A stretch of 35,826 nucleotides of DNA from an uncultured Neglectibacter sp. GTDB taxonomy: Bacteria > Bacillota > Clostridia > Oscillospirales > Acutalibacteraceae. Numbering within the stretch: position 1 is the stretch's first letter; every line of letters starts with the position of its first letter. The stretch is taken from positions 1 to 35,826 of the forward strand of contig CAMNSA010000019.1 of assembly GCA_946554335.1 (NCBI GenBank). The letters are read 5' to 3'. Of this stretch, positions 16,939-24,002 are shown one piece after another. The notes below the pieces were generated by a model. The model was not told the origin of the DNA, made no database searches, and was given only the letters and a program-made list of their open reading frames with translations. Made by a program: the position numbers and the translations under genes.

Positions 16939-17112
16939 ATGAAAAGCTTTCTGCTGTCCGCGTTTTTCGGCTTCTGCGCTCTTATTGTTCTGAACCTGTT
17001 GGGCCCTTACACCGGGGTGACTCTTCCCGTAAGCCGCCTGACCCTGGCCGTGACGGGAGGACTGGGCGTGCCCGGCGTCACGCTGCTTGTGTTGTTAGAT
17101 CTGTTTTTGTAA
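16939..17112 (+). CDS. bofA: BofA-like pro-sigmaK processing inhibitor (57 aa)
   Basis: A 57-residue membrane protein. Residues 3-22 form one hydrophobic helix. The C-terminal half carries the BofA family signature: L-P-V-S/N-x-L-T-x-x-x-x-G-x-L-G-V-P-G-V-x-L-L, ending in hydrophobic residues. In Bacillus, BofA holds the SpoIVFB protease inactive in the mother cell until SigK is needed. Here it is shorter than the 87-residue Bacillus protein, keeping the conserved C-terminal part. AGAGAGG precedes the ATG. It lies between rnr and nagA, with a possible weak terminator after it. It supports a spore-forming host. Confidence 0.75.
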   Translation: MKSFLLSAFFGFCALIVLNLLGPYTGVTLPVSRLTLAVTGGLGVPGVTLLVLLDLFL

Positions 17113-17137
17113 TGCCTTTGGGGAAACAATAAAAATC

Positions 17138-17172
17138 GGAAACGGACCGCCCTGTGTGAGGGGCCGGTTCCT
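17138..17172 (+). terminator. Imperfect hairpin after bofA
   Basis: GGAAACGGACC can pair imperfectly with GGCCGGTTCC, with an inner GCCC/GGGC, followed by TTATC. Mismatches and the short T-tract make this uncertain. Confidence 0.35.
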
Positions 17173-17208
17173 TATCAAAGAATCAGGAAGAAAAAAGGGA
17201 GTGGTAAT

Positions 17209-18333
17209 ATGATTTTTCGCGGCGCTTCTTATCTTGACGGAGACTTTCAGCTGGTGTCGGGAGATATCGAGATCGACAATGGGCGGATCCTTCGGGTGGG
17301 AAAAGAGCTTCCCTCAACGCAGGAGGAGCTGGTGATCGACTCAAAGGGATATACCATCGTTCCCGGCTTTGTGGATATCCATATCCACGGCTGTATGGGC
17401 GCGGACGCCTGCGACGGCAGCCGGGAGGCCATCGACACCATGGCCCGGTTTCTGTTGGGCCACGGGATCACCTCTTTTTGCCCCACCACGATGACCACAG
17501 GGGTGGAGGTGATCGAAAAGGCTCTGATGGCGGCCAAAGAGTGCGCGGATTCCCCCCTGGAGGACGGAGCCAGAGTGGTGGGCGTGCACATGGAGGGCCC
17601 CTTTATCTCCAAGGAAAAGAAGGGGGCGCAGCGGGAAAGCGCCATCCTGCCCCCGAACTATTCCCTTCTCTCCCGACTGCACAAAGAGAGCGGCGGGCTT
17701 GTGAAGCTGATCGCCGCCGCGCCGGAGGTGGAGGGGGCCATCGAATTTGGGGAAAGGGCCTCTGAGCTCTGCACGGTTTCAGTCGCCCATACCACGGCTG
17801 ATTACGAGATGGCAAAGAAGGCTTTTGCCCATGGCTTTACTCACGCCACCCATCTCTTCAACGCCATGACTGGCCTCAGCCACCGCGCTCCCGGGGTAGT
17901 GGGAGCGGTTTTGGACGAGCGGGATGTGACCGCGGAGCTGATCTGCGACGGGATCCATGTGCATCCCGCTGTTTTGCGCACGGTATTTCGGCTTCTGGGA
18001 GACCGGGCCGTGATCGTCAGCGATTCCATGCGGGCAAATGGTCTGGAAGAGGGGGTGCCCTTTGACCTGGGCGGCCAGCAGGTCACGGTAAAAGACGGCA
18101 AGGCCACTCTGTCAGACGGCACCATCGCGGGAAGCGTGACCAACCTGCACCAGGAGGTGAAAAACCTGGTGAGCTGGGGAGTTCCCTTCCCCCAGGCGGT
18201 AAAGGCGGCCACCCTCACTCCGGCAAAGGTCATCGGCATGGATCATGAGATCGGCAGCATCGTTCCCGGAAAGCGCGCGGATCTGCTGGTGATGGACGAC
18301 GCCCTGGAGATCGTGGGAGTTTACCGTGGGTAG
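17209..18333 (+). CDS. nagA: NagA: N-acetylglucosamine-6-phosphate deacetylase
   Basis: A 374-residue amidohydrolase that removes acetate from GlcNAc-6-P to give GlcN-6-P, feeding amino sugar catabolism or cell wall recycling. Metal and catalytic motifs are in order: HIH (H58, H60), E129 in VHMEGPF, AHTTA, THLFNAM, ICDGIHVHP and VSDSM with the catalytic Asp. Length is normal. The ATG follows AGGGAGTGG. No nagB is adjacent. Its TAG stop is the first unit of a heptanucleotide array (18331-18365). Confidence 0.95.
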   Translation: MIFRGASYLDGDFQLVSGDIEIDNGRILRVGKELPSTQEELVIDSKGYTIVPGFVDIHIHGCMGADACDGSREAIDTMARFLLGHGITSFCPTTMTTGVEVIEKALMAAKECADSPLEDGARVVGVHMEGPFISKEKKGAQRESAILPPNYSLLSRLHKESGGLVKLIAAAPEVEGAIEFGERASELCTVSVAHTTADYEMAKKAFAHGFTHATHLFNAMTGLSHRAPGVVGAVLDERDVTAELICDGIHVHPAVLRTVFRLLGDRAVIVSDSMRANGLEEGVPFDLGGQQVTVKDGKATLSDGTIAGSVTNLHQEVKNLVSWGVPFPQAVKAATLTPAKVIGMDHEIGSIVPGKRADLLVMDDALEIVGVYRG

Positions 18334-18365
18334 TTGTTAGACTTTAGATATTAGATGTTAGAAAG
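18331..18365 (+). repeat. Heptanucleotide array starting at the nagA stop codon
   Basis: TAGTTGT TAGACTT TAGATAT TAGATGT TAGAAAG: five perfect TAGNNNN units, the first being the stop codon of nagA. It mixes both unit types seen elsewhere (TAGTTGT and TAGATNN). Confidence 0.85.
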
Positions 18366-18403
18366 GGCTTTTATCCCTTTGGCTCTCCTTGTCCCTCCTT
18401 CTT

Positions 18404-18451
18404 GCCTCTCCCTTTGGGAGAGGTGGCGCGGCTTTGCCGCGACGGAGAGGG
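18404..18451 (-). repeat. Modular hairpin repeat fragment, reversed
   Basis: On the minus strand CTCTCCGTC, a palindrome CGCGGC-AAA-GCCGCG, then GCCACCTC and hairpin CTCTCCC-AAA-GGGAGAG. It is the second half of the elements at 10836 and 18503, with the variable palindrome exchanged. Confidence 0.7.
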
Positions 18452-18458
18452 CGGCTTT

Positions 18459-18493
18459 TAGCTGTTGTTTTTTAGTCGTTAGTTGTTAGAAAG
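18459..18493 (+). repeat. Heptanucleotide array
   Basis: TAGCTGT TGTTTTT TAGTCGT TAGTTGT TAGAAAG, five units in register; the second is degenerate. Confidence 0.65.
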
Positions 18494-18502
18494 GGCTTTC
18501 AT

Positions 18503-18623
18503 CCCTTCGGCTCCCCTTATTGTAAGGGGAGCTGTCAGCGAAGCTGACTGAGGGGATACGGAAAAGCTTCTTACCTCTCCGTCATGGCTTTACCATGCCA
18601 CCTCCCCTTAGAAAAGGGGAGGC
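18503..18623 (+). repeat. Modular hairpin repeat, GGCTCCCC type
   Basis: Outer hairpin GCTCCCCTTA-TTG-TAAGGGGAGC, then GTCAGC-GAA-GCTGAC, TGAGGGG, a conserved spacer, CTCCGTC, variable hairpin CATGG-CTTTA-CCATG, and closing hairpin CCTCCCCTT/AAGGGGAGG. It is nearly identical to 10836-10958 outside the first loop and the third hairpin. Confidence 0.8.
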
Positions 18624-18662
18624 AGGGTGGGGAGCAAGGAAAGGCAAAAAGAAGCGGATGAC

Positions 18663-18693
18663 AAAAAAGGTTCCCCTGCCGGGGAACCTTTTT
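18663..18693. terminator. Bidirectional terminator
   Basis: AAAAAAGGTTCCCC-TGCC-GGGGAACCTTTTT is symmetrical and can end transcription both from nagA and from the minus-strand SLH gene. Confidence 0.85.
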
Positions 18694-18696
18694 AAT

Positions 18697-18738
18697 CTAA
18701 TATCCAACATCTAGAATCTAACAACTATCATCTAAAAA
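18697..18738 (-). repeat. Heptanucleotide array at SLH-protein 3' end
   Basis: On the minus strand: TTTTTAG ATGATAG TTGTTAG ATTCTAG ATGTTGG ATATTAG. The TGA stop of the SLH gene lies in the second unit, so its last three codons are repeat-derived. The terminator follows at once. Confidence 0.75.
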
Positions 18739-20398
18739 TCAATAGATTATTCAGCGCCCGGGATGGAACGCCCAACAGCCAGAAGCCGTCTACATAAAGG
18801 GTGGAGGAGCCGCCGCCGTCCAGATTCATGGCGTCCTGGCAGCCCAGGGAGACCAGCAGAGAGGAAAGTTCCCCTAAGGTACAGTAGGCGCTGACGATCA
18901 TCAGAGAGCCGTCCTTCTTGATGCCGATGCTCACTCTTCTGGCGGAATAGGTGGTGATGTTGGGGTCGGTAAAGCCCTCCTTCTGATAGGTGGAAAGGTC
19001 TCCGTAAGCCTTCCCGGCCTTCACCAGCCGGGGTCCCGCGCCGATGGAAAGCTCCGGTGTTCCGGAGTCCAGTCCCTCATAGGTGTGAGAAAGCTCCACA
19101 AAATCTCCCACCTCACTGCCGGTAAAGAAGCTCCCTTCCTCCTGACGTTTTGCCCGCTGGGCAAGCACATAGCCCTTGGAAAGCTCCGGAATGGGAATCT
19201 CAGAGCCCTTCTTGTTCTCATATTTTGCCGTGATCTGGCCCGCCTCATCCACTTGCAGGGCGCACCAGGCGGGGAAGGCCAGATCCCGTCCCCAGTCTCT
19301 GGTAAAGACGATCCGGGTGCCGTCCGTGTTGGTCACGGGCCAGCGGTTGAAGCCCACCTCCTGCACGGTGGAAACGCTGCCGTCCTGACCGTACCGGGTG
19401 GCGGTGTACCGCAGGGCGAAGCTCTCGATGGAAAAGTTGCCCAGGGCGTCCATGGTAAAGGAGGGGCGGTCCGGCGCGTGGCCGTTATCCACGGTAAGGA
19501 CCCGCCCGTGCTTGATGATGGTGGAGTAGGGCATATAGCTGCTCATGTCGAAAAAGGCCGCGTCTACGGCGATCTTCGCGCTGCTGCGGGAAACCATGGA
19601 GGTGGCGCTTTCCCTGCCGTCCACCAGGTCGTTGCCCATGAGCACATCCGCCTGATAGAGGGCGGGGTCGAATTCCAGCGAGCAGTAGGAAACACCGTTT
19701 AGGCGCTTGCGGGTGATCTTGTAATCGTCGGAGACGCGGCTGGAGGAGAGAAAGCGGGAGAAAAGAGCCGCGGCCTCCGCACGGGTGGCCAGACCCTTCG
19801 GGCGGAAGGAGCCATCCTTGTAGCCGTTGATGATCTCGCAGCGCTGGCACAAGGCCACGCTGTCCTTCGCCCAGGAGGCGATCTTCCCGCTGTCCGTAAA
19901 GGAGGCGGAGGGAAGGGAGGGAGTGAGCTTTCTGCCCACGGCATTGGCGAAATTCGTCACCATCTTGGCAAGCTCCTGCCTTGTGATCCTGCGATTGGGC
20001 TGGAAGGTGCCGTTTTCGTAGCCGGACACCACGCCATTTTCCGCGCACCAGTTCACTGCGCTGTTATACCATTTGGAAGGAGCCACATCCTTGAAGCTGC
20101 CTCGGAAGTCAAAGGCGGAAAGCTCCTGCTTTGTCAGGACCGTCTTGGCCAGAATGTTCGCAAAGGCTCCGCGGGTCAGATACCCCTTTGGGGAAAAGGT
20201 GGTAGGAGTGGTGCCGGAGATGATGTTCTTTTCCGTCAGCTCCAGCACATAGGGGGCGTACCAGGCCCCCGGGGGCACGTCGGAAAACCCTGCCGCCTTC
20301 GCTTCCTGGGGCAGGACCGGAACCAGGAGGAGGCAGGATAACAAGAGGGAGAGAAAGCGTCTTTTTAAGTGGTGAGTGATCCTTTTTGTCTGTTTCAA
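18728..20398 (-). CDS. SLH-domain phosphodiester glycosidase (NAGPA-like), secreted
   Basis: A 556-residue secreted protein. A basic N-terminus and hydrophobic segment (residues 14-30) end in a signal peptidase-like AKA-A site (about 33-36). Three SLH repeats follow (about 37-80, 100-145, 163-208; motifs FSDVPP..WY, GSFKDV..WY, YKDGSFRPKG..TRAEAA), which anchor proteins to secondary cell wall polymers. Residues about 230-556 resemble the NAGPA/DUF2233 phosphodiester glycosidase domain, with the typical AVDAAFFD-type and C-terminal NLDGGGSSTLYV motifs. It probably acts on a wall glycan or glycolipid phosphodiester. The start is TTG at 20398 behind GGAGGAG. No convincing promoter is seen in 20399-20500. 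Confidence 0.85.
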   Translation of the reverse strand: MKQTKRITHHLKRRFLSLLLSCLLLVPVLPQEAKAAGFSDVPPGAWYAPYVLELTEKNIISGTTPTTFSPKGYLTRGAFANILAKTVLTKQELSAFDFRGSFKDVAPSKWYNSAVNWCAENGVVSGYENGTFQPNRRITRQELAKMVTNFANAVGRKLTPSLPSASFTDSGKIASWAKDSVALCQRCEIINGYKDGSFRPKGLATRAEAAALFSRFLSSSRVSDDYKITRKRLNGVSYCSLEFDPALYQADVLMGNDLVDGRESATSMVSRSSAKIAVDAAFFDMSSYMPYSTIIKHGRVLTVDNGHAPDRPSFTMDALGNFSIESFALRYTATRYGQDGSVSTVQEVGFNRWPVTNTDGTRIVFTRDWGRDLAFPAWCALQVDEAGQITAKYENKKGSEIPIPELSKGYVLAQRAKRQEEGSFFTGSEVGDFVELSHTYEGLDSGTPELSIGAGPRLVKAGKAYGDLSTYQKEGFTDPNITTYSARRVSIGIKKDGSLMIVSAYCTLGELSSLLVSLGCQDAMNLDGGGSSTLYVDGFWLLGVPSRALNNLLIFR

Positions 20399-20600
20399 TG
20401 CCTGCTCCTCCTGTGGAAATATGATTTTTTAAATTGCTTTTGGCCGATCCTGTTTTACCGTTTTGACAAGGAGAGGATCTTGCGAAAATAGTTCTTTTTG
20501 GAAAAATTCCCGGAAAAAACTCAATATTCCTTATTCTACTCTGCTTTACATAATTTGTCCAGCCCTCCGGGAAGAAAAGAGGGGTTTCTGCTTTTTCCGG

Positions 20601-20629
20601 TTGCTTTTTCCTGCCGGTTCCTGTATGAT
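20601..20629 (+). promoter_or_regulatory. Promoter of first zinc-ribbon gene
   Basis: TTGCTT, 17 bases, TATGAT. It shares TTGCTTTTTC and TTCCTGTA with the promoter of the next gene (21596-21624). Its position rules out the longer reading frame starting at 20498 as the real gene. Confidence 0.7.
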
Positions 20630-20698
20630 AGGGTCAGAAATCCCTGGAAAACGCCGGGAGCACTTCTTGGCTTGGGAGAAATTTTTGGGGGAGAGAAA

Positions 20699-21592
20699 AT
20701 GATTTGTCCAGACTGTAAAAAAACGGTGCCCGATGACGCCATATGTCCCTGTGGGGTTGCGGACCCCATTCTCTCCTCCAACCAGGTGATCAACGCCATG
20801 AAGCAGCTGGGGTCTTCACGGCTGTTTCTCGGGGGAGCCTTTCACTGTCTCATCGCTTTCGCGGTGATCGCGGCGTGGGGTGCGCTCGGCTTGTCCGTGG
20901 ATCCGGAGCTGAGCGCCTTTACCATCCTGTGCGCTTTTGTTCTGCCCGCCTTTTACGCCGTCATGACCCTGGGACTCTTTTGCCACTATTTTGCCAGCAG
21001 GCGTAAGAATACGGGGGAGCTTCCCACCTTTGGGCTGAGCATTTTGTGGGTGCTGTTCCTGGCGGCGGCGGTGTGCTGCGGCTGCTTGATCCTTTGGCAG
21101 GGGATAGAGCTTTTTTCAAAAGCCAGCCTGGGCAGTGCGCCCCAGACCTCCGGCGGAGAAATGGATCACTCCTTGTCGGCTGGGCTTTTCCTGATCGCTG
21201 TCCTCATCTTTTTCCTGGTGCTGTTGATTCTGAGCACAAAGCAGGTGGGGGCCATCCGGGATACGGCGAAAAGCGGCATGGCGGATTCCGTGGTGTTTCC
21301 CTTTTTGAGCAAGGTGCTGCTGGTTGCCGGGATTATGGGGTCTCTGGTTGTGCTGGTGTCGATCCGCCGGGCTGGGCTGAGCTTTGCCCTGCTCTTCTAC
21401 CTGGCCCTGCTGTCTCCTCTTGCTACTCTGTCCGTCATTCTGGATCACTACCGGCAGCGGATGGAGGCCCTCGTCGACCTGCGCAGGAAGTCCCCGGAGG
21501 AAGCAAAAAAGGAGATTTTCGGCGCGCCGGGGTACGGGCTCCCTTCCATCCTGGATAGAAGCACGATCCTCGTAGACGAGAAAAAGAAATAA
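20699..21592 (+). CDS. Zinc-ribbon membrane protein, paralog 1
   Basis: A 297-residue protein I cannot assign to a named family. It opens with a small Cys motif, C3-x2-C6-x9-C16-x-C18 (second knuckle CPC instead of CxxC), then SSN and five or six hydrophobic segments (first about residues 41-65). A short charged C-terminus follows. It looks like a membrane protein with a cytoplasmic zinc ribbon. The ATG at 20699 is preceded by GGGGGAGAG and by its own promoter. The next gene is a clear paralog: the first 60 residues align (MICP-C, PD-A-CPCG, LSSN, A-K, SS-FL). Function unknown; perhaps a membrane sensor or envelope protein. Confidence 0.75.
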   Translation: MICPDCKKTVPDDAICPCGVADPILSSNQVINAMKQLGSSRLFLGGAFHCLIAFAVIAAWGALGLSVDPELSAFTILCAFVLPAFYAVMTLGLFCHYFASRRKNTGELPTFGLSILWVLFLAAAVCCGCLILWQGIELFSKASLGSAPQTSGGEMDHSLSAGLFLIAVLIFFLVLLILSTKQVGAIRDTAKSGMADSVVFPFLSKVLLVAGIMGSLVVLVSIRRAGLSFALLFYLALLSPLATLSVILDHYRQRMEALVDLRRKSPEEAKKEIFGAPGYGLPSILDRSTILVDEKKK

Positions 21593-21595
21593 CCT

Positions 21596-21624
21596 TTGCT
21601 TTTTCTCATCGTTTCCTGTAGAAT
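21596..21624 (+). promoter_or_regulatory. Promoter of second zinc-ribbon gene
   Basis: TTGCTT, 17 bases, TAGAAT, starting 4 bases after the stop of paralog 1. Sequence resembles the upstream paralog's promoter, including part of the spacer. Confidence 0.7.
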
Positions 21625-21685
21625 AAAGACGAGATTTTCCCCCTCCTTTCTTTTGGAAGGAGAATTTAGCTTGGAGGTATTTACC

Positions 21686-22861
21686 ATGATTTGTCCGAAT
21701 TGCGGCAGACAGTTGCCGGACGGGGCCATGTGCCCCTGCGGCGGGACCCAGCGGCTGCTTTCATCCAACCCCGCCTTGCACGCTTTGAAATCGGTTTGGT
21801 CCTCTCCGGCCTTTCTGGCTATGGTGATCCTGAACACCGTTGCCCTGGCGCTTTCCCTGATCTCACTGTTTTCTACCGGGTCTGTGGATTACGGCGCTTA
21901 CTACTATTATGTGGAGGACGGCGGCTATCTTGTGGGCCGGGTGCTGGGCATTTTGCTGGGCAGCGTTCCCTCGATCCTGATGACCATCGGTCTGTGGATC
22001 CACTACTCCACCTGCCGTCAGATCCAGTCCGGCAATATCTCCACCGCCGGCCTTACCCTGTGGAGAGTGGCCCAGATCATTCTGGCCTGCCTGTGCGGGT
22101 TGTTGATCCTGATGCTTTTTATCCTGATGATCTTTGTCAACCCCTTTTCCTCGCGCTATTCCAATGCCTTTTATGACTTGCCCTTTGGCTCTTTCTACGG
22201 TGAGGCATTGGTACTTGTTTTCCTTATTCTGATTCTTGTCTGCGTTCTGATGCTGTGTTATGAGATCGCCTACGCGAAAACCCTGGGCAGGCTCCGCCGC
22301 ACGGCGCTCTCCGGCGTGGCGGACAACAGAGTTTCCGGCTTCGTCATCGGGATGCTCTGGTTTTTGGGCTGTGGAAGCGGCTTGATGGGGCTGATCAATC
22401 TTTTTGACATGGATACCTTCCTGGGCGGAGTTTCTTCCTGCTGCTCTGCGGCAAGTATGATCCTGCTGGCCATTCTGTTTTCCCGGTACAAGAAGCGCAT
22501 GGCTTTAGTGATGTATCCTCCGGTACAGCCGGTGTATCCTGCCGGCTACGGCGGGGCTCCCAATGCCTATCAGGCGCCGGGGGTTCCGCAAAGCTATCAG
22601 GTCCCGCAGAGCTATCCGGTGCAGCCGCCCCAGGTGCCCCAGCCTCCTGTGCCTCAAGTGCCGCAGAGCTATCCGCCTCAGACAGCGGCTCCCCAGCCGG
22701 AAGCTCCTGCTCAGGCAGCGCAGGCCCCGGTTGTGCCGAACGCTCCTCAGCCGGAGAGTTCCGTACAGGGTCCCGAGGCTCCGGTTTCTCAGCCTGAAGC
22801 AGCTCAGCCTGAGACCGTACAGCAGGACGCTGCACAGCCCCCGGAAGACGGGAATGAGTAG
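21686..22861 (+). CDS. Zinc-ribbon membrane protein with Pro/Gln-rich tail, paralog 2
   Basis: A 391-residue relative of the preceding protein. The N-terminal ribbon is C3-x2-C6-x9-C16-x-C18, followed by LLSSN and about six hydrophobic segments up to residue 285. Unlike its neighbour it ends in about 105 residues of low complexity, rich in P, Q, A and V, with three VPQSY units (about 312-345), an otherwise disordered, probably exposed tail. The ATG at 21686 has GGAGG 8 bases upstream, and a CTCCTT/AAGGAG hairpin sits just before that site. The stop (GAG TAG) falls in the first unit of a heptanucleotide array. Function unknown. Confidence 0.75.
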   Translation: MICPNCGRQLPDGAMCPCGGTQRLLSSNPALHALKSVWSSPAFLAMVILNTVALALSLISLFSTGSVDYGAYYYYVEDGGYLVGRVLGILLGSVPSILMTIGLWIHYSTCRQIQSGNISTAGLTLWRVAQIILACLCGLLILMLFILMIFVNPFSSRYSNAFYDLPFGSFYGEALVLVFLILILVCVLMLCYEIAYAKTLGRLRRTALSGVADNRVSGFVIGMLWFLGCGSGLMGLINLFDMDTFLGGVSSCCSAASMILLAILFSRYKKRMALVMYPPVQPVYPAGYGGAPNAYQAPGVPQSYQVPQSYPVQPPQVPQPPVPQVPQSYPPQTAAPQPEAPAQAAQAPVVPNAPQPESSVQGPEAPVSQPEAAQPETVQQDAAQPPEDGNE

Positions 22862-22890
22862 TTAGTAATTAGGTATTAGTCGTTAGAGAA
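22856..22890 (+). repeat. Heptanucleotide array at paralog 2 stop codon
   Basis: GAGTAGT TAGTAAT TAGGTAT TAGTCGT TAGAGAA. The first unit (also present at 10515) supplies the last Glu codon and the TAG stop of the zinc-ribbon gene. The rest of 22891-23024 holds only short C/G-rich hairpin fragments. Confidence 0.8.
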
Positions 22891-23024
22891 AGCCTCCCTT
22901 TCCCCTTCTCATTCTACGCAAGGGGGGCCTAAGGGCACGAAAATCTCCCTTGCATAGGAGAGGTGAAAGGGCGATCCCCTGAGGCTTTTGATTTGAGTTT
23001 GTTCCCATGTTTTGGAGGAAAACC

Positions 23025-23780
23025 ATGCCCTATCGTAAATTGAACGATCTAAATTTATATTACGAGGAATTTGGCAGGGGAGAGGCTTTGTTGTTTCTTC
23101 ACAGCCATTTCAGCCGTGGTTTGCTTGCGTTCTCCGGACAAATTCTTCCTTTTCAGGGACATTATCGCTGCTTTTTCCCTGATTTTCGTGGACACGGACG
23201 AACCATTTGTCAAAGTCTTGACTGGGACTGTCGCCAGATAGCGGACGATATGGCGGATTTTCTCGATATTATGGGAATTGAGCGCGCTCATTTGGTCGGA
23301 TACAGCTGCGGTGCTTATGTGGGATGCTACATGGCGGCGAAATATCCTGAGAAAGTTAAAAGCCTTGTGACGATTGGCGGTGGCGCTTATCCCAGACCGG
23401 AGGATGCGGAGGAATTTTTGCCGGAAAATCTGATTGCCGATCGTAAGCTGGATTTTATTGAAGATATGAAAGTGCGTCATTATGAAGCACACCGTGGTGA
23501 TTGGCAGACTTATCTGAAAACCACTGTGGCTGATTGCAGGGCTCATCCCAGTCTTACCGAGGAAGAGTGGGCGGCTATAAAATCGCCGGTTCTTTTTATC
23601 AATGGAGAGCATGATCCCCTTGGCACCTGCGGGGAATTACAGGAAAAAGTGCCTCACGGAAAGGTTTATGAGGCGAAAGGCGGCAGTCATCGCCCACACT
23701 TTGTGGACGAACAGGCAAAGGAGCTCAATCAAATCATGCTTGACTTCTTGTCCTCTGTCGACCGGCAAACCGTTGATTGA
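23025..23780 (+). CDS. Alpha/beta hydrolase
   Basis: A 251-residue single-domain alpha/beta hydrolase. The oxyanion region is FLHSHFS (24-30), followed by DFRGHGRT (53-60), nucleophile elbow GYSCGA with S94, the acid in NGEHDP (D197), and the catalytic His in GGSHRPHF (H222 or H225). That is a complete triad for an esterase, lactonase or C-C hydrolase; the substrate is unknown. GGAGG lies 6 bases before ATG 23025, which I prefer over ATG 23007. By eye its base composition is clearly more AT-rich than its neighbours. It stands alone between heptanucleotide arrays, consistent with later acquisition. Confidence 0.88.
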   Translation: MPYRKLNDLNLYYEEFGRGEALLFLHSHFSRGLLAFSGQILPFQGHYRCFFPDFRGHGRTICQSLDWDCRQIADDMADFLDIMGIERAHLVGYSCGAYVGCYMAAKYPEKVKSLVTIGGGAYPRPEDAEEFLPENLIADRKLDFIEDMKVRHYEAHRGDWQTYLKTTVADCRAHPSLTEEEWAAIKSPVLFINGEHDPLGTCGELQEKVPHGKVYEAKGGSHRPHFVDEQAKELNQIMLDFLSSVDRQTVD

Positions 23781-23807
23781 AACAAATGGGATAAGTGCCC
23801 CGATAGG

Positions 23808-23849
23808 TAGCAGTTAGTTGTTAGTAATTAGCTATTAGTCGTTAGAAAG
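23808..23849 (+). repeat. Heptanucleotide array, left arm of inverted pair
   Basis: TAGCAGT TAGTTGT TAGTAAT TAGCTAT TAGTCGT TAGAAAG, six perfect TAGNNNN units, 28 bases after the hydrolase stop. Confidence 0.85.
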
Positions 23850-23857
23850 GACTTTTT

Positions 23858-23892
23858 CTAACAACCAAATTCTAACAACTAACAACTAAAGC
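23858..23892 (-). repeat. Heptanucleotide array, right arm of inverted pair
   Basis: CTAACAA CCAAATT CTAACAA CTAACAA CTAAAGC. It is an imperfect inverted copy of 23808-23849 in the same heptad register, so the two arms could form a long stem closed by TAGAAAG-GA-CTTTTTCTA. Confidence 0.8.
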
Positions 23893-23893
23893 G

Positions 23894-23924
23894 AAAAAAG
23901 GCTCCCCAACCGGGGAGCCTTTTT
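23894..23924. terminator. Bidirectional terminator
   Basis: AAAAAAGGCTCCCC-AACC-GGGGAGCCTTTTT. It serves the convergent alpha/beta hydrolase and serC-serA transcripts. Confidence 0.88.
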
Positions 23925-23930
23925 GATGTC

Positions 23931-23975
23931 CTTGGCTCTCCTACATAAGGAGAGCTGGCGCAAAGCGCCTGAGAG
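23931..23975 (+). repeat. Short modular hairpin repeat
   Basis: CTTGGCTCTCCT-ACAT-AAGGAGAGCTG, then variable hairpin GGCGC-AAA-GCGCC, then TGAGAGG. It has the same layout as the first half of 10836 and 18503, but both hairpins have different sequences. Confidence 0.7.
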
Positions 23976-24002
23976 GTCGTGCCTTTTACATCTTTTCTCT
24001 AA

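Noticed and set aside
20498-20698. 67-residue N-terminal extension of the first zinc-ribbon protein
   Set aside because: It overlaps the promoter at 20601-20629 and lacks a ribosome site, whereas ATG 20699 has one and aligns with the paralog start.
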